DNA from: Gammaproteobacteria bacterium
GTDB taxonomy: Bacteria > Pseudomonadota > Gammaproteobacteria > Pseudomonadales > Azotimanducaceae
Reading direction: 5' to 3'
DNA length: 39,399 nucleotides
Assembly (NCBI GenBank): GCA_009846005.1
Contig: VXYL01000096.1
Span: forward strand, 1 to 39,399
Made by a program: the position numbers and the translations under genes
Shown: positions 27,934-35,454 of the stretch, one piece after another
Position numbering within the stretch: position 1 is the stretch's first letter
Layout of the letters: each line of letters begins with the position of its first letter
Notes under the pieces: model-generated
Database searches by the model: none
What the model was told of the DNA's origin: nothing
The model's input: only the letters and a program-made list of their open reading frames with translations

Positions 27934-28194
27934 CTATGCCCCCACGGCGATCGCCACGAACGTCACGGCATGGGTGGTCTCGGATTCGCTCGCGCGCACG
28001 AACGCACGATGGTCGAGCTTGCAGAAACGGGATGTCCGGGGCGGCGCGCACCACTCCGATTCAGGCACCAGCCCCTCCTCAAGATTCCGGCCAACCGCTG
28101 CCTCGTACCGTTGCCCGTCCTCCACGGCGAAAGGCTTCAAGGAGGCGGAGCGCGAAAACCGCGCCACAATACAGACCGAGGGCGTGATGGGCAA
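27934..28194 (-). CDS. small hypothetical protein between a dehydratase gene and nuoG
   Basis: The 86-codon frame sits exactly between the dehydratase stop (15 bp away) and the nuoG start (4 bp away). Third codon positions are mostly G or C, as in the real genes here. The product has no helix long enough for a membrane span; it contains PFAVEDGQRYEAAVGRNLEE, SRFCKLDHRAFVRASES and ends TFVAIAVGA. I do not recognise it. The start is uncertain: TTG 28194 opens the frame but has no good ribosome-binding site, and a GTG nine codons inside is possible. A different frame from ATG 28200 gives a shorter unrelated product. It may be the tail of a lost gene. Confidence 0.45.
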   Translation of the reverse strand: MPITPSVCIVARFSRSASLKPFAVEDGQRYEAAVGRNLEEGLVPESEWCAPPRTSRFCKLDHRAFVRASESETTHAVTFVAIAVGA

Positions 28195-28208
28195 GCATCG
28201 GGACGCCT

Positions 28209-29177
28209 TTAGGGTCGGGGAATCCGACCGTCGAGCACCTCCCGAAACACCGACGCGTCGACGTTGCCGCCGGACAGGACGACCCCGGTGCGCTTGCCCG
28301 CAACGGCGTCCCGTTCATGCATCAAGCCTGCGAGAGCGGCCGCCCCTGCGCCCTCCGCGACATTGTGGGTCTCGCGATACAGGATTCGCATGGCCTCGGC
28401 GATCGACGCTTCGTCGACTTCGATGACGCGCGCGGCGCCACGCCGGACGACGTCGAGTGCCTCGTCCATCGGCATGCGGCAGGCCATGCCGTCGGCGAAG
28501 GTATCGGCGGTGTTGGACTCGACGACCCGACCCGCCGCGCAACTCCGCGCCATCGCGGGCGCCTGCGCGGCCACCACGCCGACGATATCGGTCGTCAAGC
28601 CGAGCAGATCCCGGGTTCCGATCAGCCCGCAGATGCCGGACCCCATGCCGATGGGGACGTATACCACGTCGAGATCCGCCACCGCCGTGAACAGTTCGAG
28701 CGCATAGGTGGCGACACCGCGCACCAGCGCCGGGTGAAAAGGCGGCACGTAGACGGCTTCTTGGGACTCCGCGTAGCGAACCGCCTCCAAACGCGCCTCG
28801 TCGTAGTCGGTGCCGAACTCGATGAGTTCAGCGCCCCAACCCACCATCGCCGCGTTTTTCTCGACGCTGTTGCCCTTGGGGGCGAACACGGTGACCGCGA
28901 CACCCCGCGGAACGGCGGCGAAGGGCACGCTCTGGCCGTGGTTGCCCCGAGTTGCGGTGACCATCCTCTGCGGCAGCCCGCCCGCCTGCGCGAGTTCGTC
29001 GAGCAGCACCAGACCCCCGCGCACCTTGAACGCACCGGTGGGTGTGTGATTCTCGTGCTTCACCCACACCTCGCACCCGGTGCGGCGGCAGAGGCCCGGC
29101 CAACGGTATTGGGGCGTCGGCGCCATGGCGCGCGCGACCACGCGTTGCGCGTCCTCCAAACCGGCGAGATCGAACAT
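28209..29177 (-). CDS. PLP-dependent threonine/serine dehydratase-like enzyme
   Basis: The 322-residue protein is a fold-type II PLP enzyme. Lys51 in HTPTGAFKVRGG should bind PLP, ATRGNHGQSV fixes the substrate carboxylate, GMGSGICGLIG holds the phosphate and SGGNVD lies near the pyridine nitrogen. It lacks the C-terminal ACT domain of biosynthetic IlvA, so it matches the short catabolic threonine dehydratase group (deamination of Thr or Ser to 2-oxoacids); racemase or hydroxyaspartate activity is possible in relatives. ATG 29177 has only a weak GAG site. It lies close to the small ORF and nuoG, so it may head that transcript. Confidence 0.85.
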   Translation of the reverse strand: MFDLAGLEDAQRVVARAMAPTPQYRWPGLCRRTGCEVWVKHENHTPTGAFKVRGGLVLLDELAQAGGLPQRMVTATRGNHGQSVPFAAVPRGVAVTVFAPKGNSVEKNAAMVGWGAELIEFGTDYDEARLEAVRYAESQEAVYVPPFHPALVRGVATYALELFTAVADLDVVYVPIGMGSGICGLIGTRDLLGLTTDIVGVVAAQAPAMARSCAAGRVVESNTADTFADGMACRMPMDEALDVVRRGAARVIEVDEASIAEAMRILYRETHNVAEGAGAAALAGLMHERDAVAGKRTGVVLSGGNVDASVFREVLDGRIPRP

Positions 29178-29193
29178 CGATGGCTCTAAGCGC

Positions 29194-29385
29194 CCGTAGG
29201 GGCGGGGCTTGTCCCCGCCCGAGCCTTCGCTGCGGGCCTGGAACGGGACGGGACAAGCCCGTCCCCTACGGTTCGTTCCCGCGAACGTCGCGGGTTGGCC
29301 GGGACGCCGTAGGGGCGACGCTTGTCGTCGCCCGCGGCGGGACGCGGTTTTCGGCGACGGGACGGGACAAGCCCGTCCCCTACGG
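29194..29385. repeat. two inverted pairs of palindromic intergenic repeats
   Basis: Four copies fill the space between the dehydratase and symporter genes: 29194-29221 and 29307-29334 start CCGTAGGGGCG, while 29244-29271 and 29358-29385 are in the opposite orientation and end CCCCTACGG. Each pair spans 78-79 bp. The third copy has the variant stem GGGCGACGCTTGTCGTCGCCC (centre GCGACGCTTGTCGTCGC), with compensating changes in both arms, so the hairpin is conserved rather than the exact sequence. Confidence 0.85.
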
Positions 29386-29394
29386 GTGCGCTTG

Positions 29395-30771
29395 TCATTG
29401 ACCCAGTCGCTGGGCGTCGAAGTACTCGCGCGTCACCTTGAACACCATGGGCGCGAGCAGAAGCAGCCCGACGAGGTTCGGGATCGCCATCAAGCCGTTC
29501 AGCGTGTCGGACAGGTTCCAGACCAGGTCGACCTTGACGTTGGCGAAGGCCAACGCCGCGGCCACCCACAGGCCACGGTAGATCCACAGGCTTTTCTCGT
29601 GGAACAAGTATTGCCAGCACCGTTCGCCGTAGTACGACCAGCCGAGAATGGTGGTGAACGCGAACACCGCGAGGGCGACGGTGACGATGTAGTGGCCGCC
29701 GAAGATGGTGCTCTCGAAGCCAGTAGATGTGAGCACGGCACCGGTCAAACCGCCGCCATCGGCACCCGTCATCGTCCATGCGCCGGATGTCAGGATCACC
29801 AGGGCGGTCATCGTGCACACGACAAGGGTATCGATGAACGTGCCGAGCATCGCGATGATCCCCTGTCGCACCGGACTGTTGGTCTGAGCGGCCGCGTGCG
29901 CGATGGCGGCCGAGCCGAGGCCCGATTCGTTGGAGAACACGCCACGGGCGACACCAAACCGGATCGCCGCCGCCACCGCCGCACCCGCGAATCCGCCGGT
30001 CGCGGCAGCCGGCGTGAAGGCGTGGGTAAAGATCAGCCCGAATGCCGCCGGCACCTCGACGATGTTGATGAGAATGATGACCAGCGCGGCGCCGACATAG
30101 AGTACGACCATCGCCGGCACCAACCTGCCTGCGACCTCGCCGATCCGCCGAATGCCGCCGATGATGACAACGCCCACCAACGCCGCCACGACGATACCGG
30201 TTGCCCAGGTGGGAACCGAGAAGCTGTTGCCCAAGGCTGCCGCCATGGAGTTGACCTGCACGGCGTTGCCGATGCCGAATGCCGCCACCGCGCCGAACAC
30301 GGCGAACGCGAGCCCCAGCCACTTGCCGAGTTCGGGCGCGAATTCGCCGACGCCGTTGCGCAGGTAGTACATGGGCCCGCCGACGTGCTTGCCGTTCTTG
30401 TCCACCTCCCGATATTCAACGGCGCACACGGCCTCGGCGTATTTCGTGGCCATGCCGAAGAGCGCAATAAGCCACATGTAGAAGATCGCGCCGGGGCCAC
30501 CCAGGGCGATGGCGGTGGCGACGCCGGCGATGTTCCCGGTCCCGACCGTGGCCGAAAGCGCCGTCATCAATGCGTTGAACGGCTTGACCTCCCCCGAGCC
30601 GGTTGGATCGGACCGGTCGAACAGGAGCCTGAACCCGTAGCCGATCTTGCGCCAGGGCATGAATACTAGGCCGAGGGTCAGCAACACGCCGGTTACGCCC
30701 AGCATGCCGAGCATCGGCGGCCCCCATGCGAAGGCGTTGATCGAGTCGATGACGGAGTTCAATCGGTCCAT
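29395..30771 (-). CDS. amino acid:sodium symporter, AGCS (alanine/glycine) family
   Basis: The 458-residue inner-membrane protein has about 11 helices and the AGCS signatures: GTGNIAGVATAIALGGPGA, FWMW-like IFYMWLIALFGMATKYAE, and NESGLGSAAIAHAAAQT, whose conserved residues bind Na+ and substrate. Family members import alanine, glycine or related amino acids with sodium. ATG 30771 follows GGGAG at good spacing; the open frame extends to 30855 but that part lacks a site. It is divergent from bpt with about 118 bp between. Its position near a Thr/Ser dehydratase suggests a role in amino acid use (inference). Confidence 0.93.
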   Translation of the reverse strand: MDRLNSVIDSINAFAWGPPMLGMLGVTGVLLTLGLVFMPWRKIGYGFRLLFDRSDPTGSGEVKPFNALMTALSATVGTGNIAGVATAIALGGPGAIFYMWLIALFGMATKYAEAVCAVEYREVDKNGKHVGGPMYYLRNGVGEFAPELGKWLGLAFAVFGAVAAFGIGNAVQVNSMAAALGNSFSVPTWATGIVVAALVGVVIIGGIRRIGEVAGRLVPAMVVLYVGAALVIILINIVEVPAAFGLIFTHAFTPAAATGGFAGAAVAAAIRFGVARGVFSNESGLGSAAIAHAAAQTNSPVRQGIIAMLGTFIDTLVVCTMTALVILTSGAWTMTGADGGGLTGAVLTSTGFESTIFGGHYIVTVALAVFAFTTILGWSYYGERCWQYLFHEKSLWIYRGLWVAAALAFANVKVDLVWNLSDTLNGLMAIPNLVGLLLLAPMVFKVTREYFDAQRLGQ

Positions 30772-30889
30772 GGGTTTCTCCCTGAGGCTTCGGCCGTCGA
30801 CGCGGGCGCAGGGGGTTGGGGGCGACACCGCGCCGCGTAGGTGGGACACTAACACCGACTGCGGCGTCGATGTCGCCGGATGCTGCGCG

Positions 30890-31636
30890 ATGGACTATGA
30901 CGAACCCGAGAAACCCGTGGACGCCTTCGTGGTCGGTCCCGATCCGTGCGTCTACTTTCCGGATCGAACCGCGCACGCCATCGTGGTGGAGTCGGACGAG
31001 GACATCAAGCCGATGGTGTATTCGCACTTGGCCCGGGAGGGGTTCCGGCGCACGGGCAGTACGTTCTACCTGCCGGACTGCGACGGCTGCAACGCCTGCA
31101 TCCCGCTACGCGTTGTGGTTGACGCGTTCCGGCCCAACCGTCGTTTCCGCCGGGTGCTGGCGCGCAACGACGACCTCGACCTCACCATCGTCGACGCCCT
31201 GGACGAGGTGGAGGAGCACTTCGCTCTCTACCGGCGCTACATCGCCGGCCGCCATCCCGGCGGCAGCATGTATCCGCCGAGTGCCAAGCAGTTTCTGCAG
31301 TTGACGCAGTCCTACGGCGTAGAGACCTTGGCCCTAGACTGGCGCAAGGACGGCACCCTCGTCGCCTCGGCCATCACCGATGTTCTGGACCACGGCCTCG
31401 CGGCGGTATACACCTTCTTCGATCCGGACCTTGCCGACCGGAGCCTCGGCGTGCTCGCCATCCTCCACCAGATCGCCGAATGCCAACGGCGCAGCCTGCC
31501 GCACCTCTATCTCGGCTACTGGCTCGAGGAGGTGCGGAGGATGCGCTACAAGTCGGAGTACCGGCCTGCGGAGGTGCTGCGCGACGGGACCTGGTTGCCG
31601 TTGGATCCGATGGTCGAGGGACGGATTGCGCCGTAG
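30890..31636 (+). CDS. bpt: aspartate/glutamate leucyltransferase (N-degron pathway)
   Basis: The 248-residue protein matches the bacterial Bpt/Ate family, which transfers Leu from Leu-tRNA to proteins with N-terminal Asp or Glu so that ClpS-ClpAP degrades them. Seen are CVYFPDRTAHAIVVE near the start, the Cys-rich FYLPDCDGCNACIPLRV with the family Arg, and the acyltransferase part YTFFDPDLADRSLGVLAILHQ and YLGYWLEEVRRMRYKSEYRP. ATG 30890 gives the usual length; the frame is open to 30647 but that part is antisense to the symporter. The stop TAG lies within the CCGTAGGGG of a palindromic repeat. Confidence 0.93.
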   Translation: MDYDEPEKPVDAFVVGPDPCVYFPDRTAHAIVVESDEDIKPMVYSHLAREGFRRTGSTFYLPDCDGCNACIPLRVVVDAFRPNRRFRRVLARNDDLDLTIVDALDEVEEHFALYRRYIAGRHPGGSMYPPSAKQFLQLTQSYGVETLALDWRKDGTLVASAITDVLDHGLAAVYTFFDPDLADRSLGVLAILHQIAECQRRSLPHLYLGYWLEEVRRMRYKSEYRPAEVLRDGTWLPLDPMVEGRIAP

Positions 31637-31727
31637 GGGCGACGCTATCGCGCCCGAAGGGCGCGCGGTCGCCCGCGTCACACCTGTCCCGTGGGCTGGC
31701 GGGACGGGACAAGCCCGTCCCCTACGG
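31631..31727. repeat. inverted pair of palindromic repeats overlapping the bpt stop
   Basis: 31631-31675 is the long form of the repeat, CCGTAGGGGCGACGCTATC followed by a second small palindrome (CGCGCCCGAAGGGCGCG) and GGTCGCCCG. 31700-31727 is the short form in the opposite orientation. The TAG in the first six bases is the bpt stop codon. Confidence 0.85.
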
Positions 31728-31761
31728 CCCGTTGTTCCTTGGGCGTCGGTGTGGGCCGCAG

Positions 31762-31796
31762 TTGTGAACGGCTGCAATGAGGCATACAATTGCCTC
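31762..31796 (+). promoter_or_regulatory. promoter with overlapping operator for the Xre-RES module
   Basis: TTGTGA (31762-31767), a 17-bp spacer and TACAAT (31785-31790) make a good sigma-70 promoter. The -10 box is the exact centre of a perfect palindrome, GAGGCA (31779-31784) and TGCCTC (31791-31796). A further half-site, AGGCA, follows at 31802-31806. A repressor bound here would block the promoter, as expected for autoregulation by the Xre-type antitoxin encoded 26 bp downstream. Confidence 0.65.
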
Positions 31797-31821
31797 GTTT
31801 TAGGCACTCTGGGGTTGCGGC

Positions 31822-32265
31822 ATGAACTTCGATGCCGGGACGATAGCCGCAGTACTGGGCGGACCGGCGGTATTGGGCCGTAAAGTCGCGACCATGCGCG
31901 ACCTGGACGACGCGGTGCGGGAGGGCATTCCGAAACGGTCGCTGGATCGCGTCATCATGTTGATTGTTCCGAAGGGTGTCGGAGCGACATCCAGTGCGAG
32001 GCTGCGCAACAAGATCGTGCCGAGGGCGACGTACCTGCGCGCAGACCGCCTCAATCACCAGGTCAGTGAAAAGACCGAACGGCTCGCTCGCCTCTATGCC
32101 TTGGCGATGTTCGCCTTCCAGAACGCCGATCAAGCGGCCCGTTTTCTCGCGAACCCGCACCCCGAACTGGGCGACCGCGTACCGTGCGAGGTCGCGCTGA
32201 CGGAGGTCGGTGGACGCGAGGTCGAGGAGATCATCGAACGGGGTCTGCATGGCCTTCCGGCCTGA
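31822..32265 (+). CDS. Xre/MbcA/ParS-type antitoxin (DUF2384)
   Basis: The 147-residue protein has the usual two parts: an N-terminal helix-turn-helix region (about 20-70, with RDLDDAVREGIPKRSLDRVI) and a C-terminal DUF2384-type domain (about 85-145, KTERLARLYALAMFAFQN, ARFLANPHPELG, then EVEEIIERGLHG). Such proteins neutralise the RES toxin by covering its NAD+ site and repress their own promoter. GGGG lies about ten bases before ATG 31822. The gene overlaps the toxin gene by 17 bp. Confidence 0.88.
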   Translation: MNFDAGTIAAVLGGPAVLGRKVATMRDLDDAVREGIPKRSLDRVIMLIVPKGVGATSSARLRNKIVPRATYLRADRLNHQVSEKTERLARLYALAMFAFQNADQAARFLANPHPELGDRVPCEVALTEVGGREVEEIIERGLHGLPA

Positions 32266-32743
32266 CGCCGCAACACGGGTCTACCGAATCGTCCATAGTC
32301 GGTTTCCCCCATTCGACGGAAGCGGAACGTACCGGTGGGGCAGCCGGTGGGTCAGTCCCGGTCGCCAGGTCGTCCACGCGGCTGAGACGTATGCGCTCGC
32401 GGTGTTGGAGAACCTCGTTCATTGGCAGACGAACGTGCTGCCCTCGGCGTTGGTCTGCGTCGAAGCCACTATCCCCGCGGGCATGCAGCAGGAGCAGGTC
32501 AACGACGTCGACCCGAGGGCGCTTGGATCGTTTGACCACGAGGCCACGCGAGCACACGGTGACGATTGGTACGACCGCCGCCGGACCGCCGTGCTATGGG
32601 TCCCTTCCGCTGTCTCCCCCTACGAGCGCAACATCTTGTCCAACCAGACGCACGTGGACTTCAACAAGGTCGAAGTCGCCGCGCCGGTGCGAGCAGTTCT
32701 GGACCGTCGACTCTTGCAGGAGTCCAGCAGTGGTGGGGGTTGA
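32249..32743 (+). CDS. RES-domain toxin
   Basis: The 164-residue protein has the RES-domain layout: Arg in TRVYRIVHSRFPPFDG, then GSRWVSPGRQVVHAAET with YALAVLENLVH, and a late Ser-containing NILSNQTHVDF. The conserved Arg, Glu and Ser form the ADP-ribosyltransferase-like site; characterised members deplete NAD+. All three key residues appear present, so the toxin looks intact. ATG 32249 lies inside the end of the antitoxin gene, with GGGG about seven bases upstream; the open frame from 32210 is longer but falls within the antitoxin. Confidence 0.88.
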   Translation: MAFRPDAATRVYRIVHSRFPPFDGSGTYRWGSRWVSPGRQVVHAAETYALAVLENLVHWQTNVLPSALVCVEATIPAGMQQEQVNDVDPRALGSFDHEATRAHGDDWYDRRRTAVLWVPSAVSPYERNILSNQTHVDFNKVEVAAPVRAVLDRRLLQESSSGGG

Positions 32744-32772
32744 TTCGTAGGCGCATTGGCTTGATGCCATGT

Positions 32773-32803
32773 GACAGACTCAAAGTTCAAATTTGAATCT
32801 GTC
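32773..32803 (+). terminator. A/T-rich palindrome after the RES toxin gene
   Basis: GACAGACTCAAA (32773-32784) and TTTGAATCTGTC (32792-32803) pair over 11 of 12 positions with a 7-base loop. It stands 30 bp after the toxin stop and is AT-rich, unlike its surroundings. It could end the toxin transcript or be a boundary of inserted DNA; the ATPase fragment starts right after it. Confidence 0.45.
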
Positions 32804-32973
32804 AATCGAGCCTGTTCGACGGCGCAAGACGCGTTCGCAGTCACCTCGACGACGTGGGGACCCCTTCGGAAATGGTCGTGATCTACGGCGGTGACGAATA
32901 CCGGCGCCATTCGGATGGCAGTCGCCTGGTCCCTTGGCGTGAGATTCACACTCGGCTGGCCGACGGCGGATGA
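32804..32973 (+). pseudogene. C-terminal fragment of an AAA/DUF4143-type ATPase
   Basis: A short plus-strand frame without a start codon reads VRSHLDDVGTPSEMVVIYGG, then DEYRRHSDGSRLVPWREI, ending at TGA 32971-32973. The sequence VVIYGGDE, a short polar stretch and VPWR is typical of the last 40 residues of AAA ATPases with a DUF4143-like C-terminal domain. The frame is closed upstream by a TGA inside the adjacent palindrome, so only the tail remains. The rest of the 313-bp gap (32744-33056) shows no other gene. Confidence 0.55.
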
Positions 32974-33056
32974 AGCCGTGAGCACGTCAGGTGACGTTGT
33001 CGCCAACGCCTCGAACGACGAGGAGGCGGAAGTCTCCTAGCCCTTCGCCTCGACGG

Positions 33057-34337
33057 TCACCGATACGGGCAGCGACCGGTCCGAATATGCTCTTCGAAGT
33101 CGTCCCGGAAGTACCTGAGCGCGCTGGCCAATGGTTCCATGGCGCCCGGTGCATGCAAACAGAACGTGTTGGTCGTCCCGCCGATGAACATGGCGTTCCG
33201 GTCCAGGAGTTCGAGATCGCCTTCCTTGCCGCGGCCTTCCTCGATGTCGGTCAGGAGTTCCTCCACCCAGGGCAGGCCCTCCCGGCACGGCGTGCAGAAA
33301 CCGCAGGACTCCTGGGCGAAGAAATGCTCGAGGTTGCGGCACATGTCCACCGGGCAGATCGAATCGTCCATCAGGATCATGGTGCCGGTACCCATGCGGC
33401 TGCCGGCGGCCTGGATGGTGCCGTAGTCCATGGCGAGGTCGAGGTGTTCCTCGACGAGGAAATCCGTGGAAGCGCCCCCCGGCAGCAAGCCGCGTAGCTT
33501 GTAGCCATCCCGCATGCCGCCCGCATGCTCTTCGATGATCTCGCGGATGGTGGTGCCGATCGGCAGTTCCCAGAGTCCCGGGTTGTTCACGCGGCCCGAG
33601 ACGCCGTAGATCTTCGTCCCGGAGTCGTCGCCGATGCCGAGATCCTGGTACCACTGGGCGCCGTTGCGGACGATGGCCGGCACGTTGCACAGGGTTTCGA
33701 CGTTGTTGACGATGGTCGGCCGGCCCCAGGCGCCGCTTGCGGGCGGGAACGGCGGCTTTTGCCGGGGCTGGGCGCGCTTGCCTTCGAGCGCATTCAGGAG
33801 CGCCGTTTCCTCGCCGCAGATGTAGCGTCCGGCGGAGCGGTGGATACGCAGTTCCAGGTTGATGTCGGTGCCGAATATGCGCTTGCCGAGGTAGCCCTTG
33901 GCGTAGGCATCGTCGATGGCACGTTGCAGTTCCCGGTAGGGATCGTGGTATTCGCCGCGCAGGAAAACGTATGCCGTCTCGGCGTGGATCGCGTGCGCGG
34001 CGATGATGATGCCTTCGATGAGGAGATGCGGGTTGTACTCCATCAAGTACCGGTCCTTGAACGTGCCGGGTTCCATCTCGTCGGCGTTGCAGACCAGGTA
34101 CTTGCCACCGGGCGTCTTCGCGGGGCCGCGGGTGAACCCCCATTTCATGCCCGTGCCGAAGCCAGCCCCGCCCCGGCCCCGCAAGTTGGCCTCCGAGACG
34201 AGGTCGATGATGTCGTTGGGATCCGTCGCCAGCGCCAGACGGGCAGCGGCGTAGCCGTCGTGGGACTGGTAGGTCTCGAGATCTACGAGACCGCCAACAG
34301 TCTCTACGATGCCCGTCAGAGGCCTTTCGCGAGTCAT
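33057..34337 (-). CDS. nuoF: NADH-quinone oxidoreductase subunit F (NADH/FMN site)
   Basis: The 426-residue subunit oxidises NADH. The FMN loop is GRGGAGFGTGMKWGF (54-68), the NADH region CNADEMEPGTFKDR and GAYICGEE-like GRYICGEETALLNALEG are present, and the N3 cluster ligands are Cys345, 348, 351 (ESCGFCTPCREG) and Cys393 (NTFCLHA). ATG 34337 overlaps the TGA of the DUF2442 gene as ATGA, so nuoF translation depends on that inserted gene. After the nuoF stop the nuo order is broken by over 5 kb of other genes. Confidence 0.96.
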   Translation of the reverse strand: MTRERPLTGIVETVGGLVDLETYQSHDGYAAARLALATDPNDIIDLVSEANLRGRGGAGFGTGMKWGFTRGPAKTPGGKYLVCNADEMEPGTFKDRYLMEYNPHLLIEGIIIAAHAIHAETAYVFLRGEYHDPYRELQRAIDDAYAKGYLGKRIFGTDINLELRIHRSAGRYICGEETALLNALEGKRAQPRQKPPFPPASGAWGRPTIVNNVETLCNVPAIVRNGAQWYQDLGIGDDSGTKIYGVSGRVNNPGLWELPIGTTIREIIEEHAGGMRDGYKLRGLLPGGASTDFLVEEHLDLAMDYGTIQAAGSRMGTGTMILMDDSICPVDMCRNLEHFFAQESCGFCTPCREGLPWVEELLTDIEEGRGKEGDLELLDRNAMFIGGTTNTFCLHAPGAMEPLASALRYFRDDFEEHIRTGRCPYR

Positions 34338-34645
34338 CGCCTTTTCTCAGTTGGCGGAGTTTCGCGGAGTGCCGTGTCCAACTTGCGCGTCAATCTTTTT
34401 GCCAAAGCAACTAAGGGCGATGAATCGAGATACAGCGTATCCGGACAGACGTCCTGCTCGTGGGGCCACACGACCGTCCCGTCGAGCACTGTTGCTCGTT
34501 TAAAGTACCGGACATCGCGCAGCTCCTGGAAGACGCCGAAGTCGAGAAGGTGGGAGCAGTCATAGACGCGGCGGTCCCCGTCGTCGAACACGAGCTCCAG
34601 CTTGTAATCGGCCGTAGGTGTGACTGTCGACACTCGAGGATTCAT
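34334..34645 (-). CDS. DUF2442 protein
   Basis: The 103-residue protein has the DUF2442 pattern: YKLELVFDDGDRRVYDCSHLL, then FQELRDVRYFKRATVLDGTVVWPHEQDVCPDTLY. In this family such proteins are usually paired with DUF4160, as here, and have been suggested to form toxin-antitoxin-like pairs; the activity is not known. GAGG lies about seven bases before ATG 34645, three bases after the DUF4160 stop. The end overlaps nuoF by 4 bp. It continues about 25 residues past the usual DUF2442 end. Confidence 0.85.
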   Translation of the reverse strand: MNPRVSTVTPTADYKLELVFDDGDRRVYDCSHLLDFGVFQELRDVRYFKRATVLDGTVVWPHEQDVCPDTLYLDSSPLVALAKRLTRKLDTALRETPPTEKRR

Positions 34646-34648
34646 CTG

Positions 34649-34918
34649 TTACCTCAGGGGCTCGATCTTGAAGGGGCTCTCGCCCGCCACCGCCAGTTCC
34701 CAATCGGCCTGGAGTTCGTCCTTGTGAAGTTCTATCCAGGCCAGTAGCAGCCTCATCTTTGATCGCGGCAGGCCACCGTCGAGCACATCGCCCTCGGGTA
34801 TCGACACTATAGCTTCGTGATCCTGATACTTTGCGTGCAAATGCGGCAACCGATGTTGCTTGTCGTCCATGAAGTAGATGTAGACGATGATCCCGTAGAA
34901 CATCGATATAGCTGGCAT
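34649..34918 (-). CDS. DUF4160 protein
   Basis: The 89-residue protein shows the DUF4160 pattern: ISMFYGIIVYIYFMDDKQHR, LPHLHAKYQDHEAIVSIPEG and a C-terminal helix LLLAWIELHKDELQADWE. The His-x-Pro/His-His cluster is conserved in the family. With DUF2442 downstream it forms a compact pair placed between nuoE (9 bp upstream) and nuoF. GAGG lies seven bases before ATG 34918. The function is unknown; a toxin role is a guess from gene pairing. Confidence 0.85.
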   Translation of the reverse strand: MPAISMFYGIIVYIYFMDDKQHRLPHLHAKYQDHEAIVSIPEGDVLDGGLPRSKMRLLLAWIELHKDELQADWELAVAGESPFKIEPLR

Positions 34919-34927
34919 TCCTGTGCC

Positions 34928-35416
34928 TCACTCGAACCGTTCGAGGATCTCGGGCAGACGATCCGCCGACACGTCGCCGATCAACTCCTCGTCGACCATC
35001 ATCGTCGGCGCCCGATCGCATGCCCCCAGGCAGACGATCGGCAACAGCGTGAACCGCCCGTCCTCGGTCGTCTCGCCCAGCCCGACACCTAGGTGTTCCT
35101 CCACGGCTTTCCTCAAGGCGTCGGCCCCCATCACGTAACAGGACACGCTGTCGCAGACCATCACTACATGACGGCCGACCGGCTGCCGGTAGATGAGGTT
35201 GTAGAACGTGCCGATGCTGTCGAGGTTCTCGACCGACATGCCGAGCAGCCGTGCGATGGCGTGGAGGCTCTCGTCGGAGACCCAACCACGATGGCGCTGC
35301 ACGATCATCATGGCGTCGATGGCGGCGGATTTGCGGTCCGGCAGGTGCGCGCATTCCTCCTCGATCTCGCGGATTTCGTCATCGGAAAGGACTTGGATCA
35401 AGGCTGGCTCAGCCAC
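34928..35416 (-). CDS. nuoE: NADH-quinone oxidoreductase subunit E (2Fe-2S)
   Basis: The 162-residue subunit has a helical N-terminal part and a thioredoxin-like domain with the N1a cluster ligands Cys88 and Cys93 (VCDSVSC) and Cys129 and Cys133 (CLGAC). The start is GTG 35416, with GGGGGGAG about six bases upstream; the frame is open to 35533 but there runs through repeat DNA. It is separated from nuoCD by 204 bp that hold palindromic repeats, unlike the tight spacing elsewhere. Confidence 0.95.
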   Translation of the reverse strand: MAEPALIQVLSDDEIREIEEECAHLPDRKSAAIDAMMIVQRHRGWVSDESLHAIARLLGMSVENLDSIGTFYNLIYRQPVGRHVVMVCDSVSCYVMGADALRKAVEEHLGVGLGETTEDGRFTLLPIVCLGACDRAPTMMVDEELIGDVSADRLPEILERFE

Positions 35417-35454
35417 GTGGTGCTCCCCCCGTTGGGCGTACAAGACAGCCCGAG

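Noticed and set aside
28079-28318. Alternative frame with ATG 28200 between the dehydratase and nuoG genes
   Set aside because: It ends within the gap, while the other frame reaches to 4 bp from nuoG and has better codon-position GC; I kept only that one, at moderate confidence.
32620-33006. 128-codon minus-strand frame after nuoF
   Set aside because: It lies largely antisense to the RES toxin gene, has no recognisable features and no ribosome-binding site.
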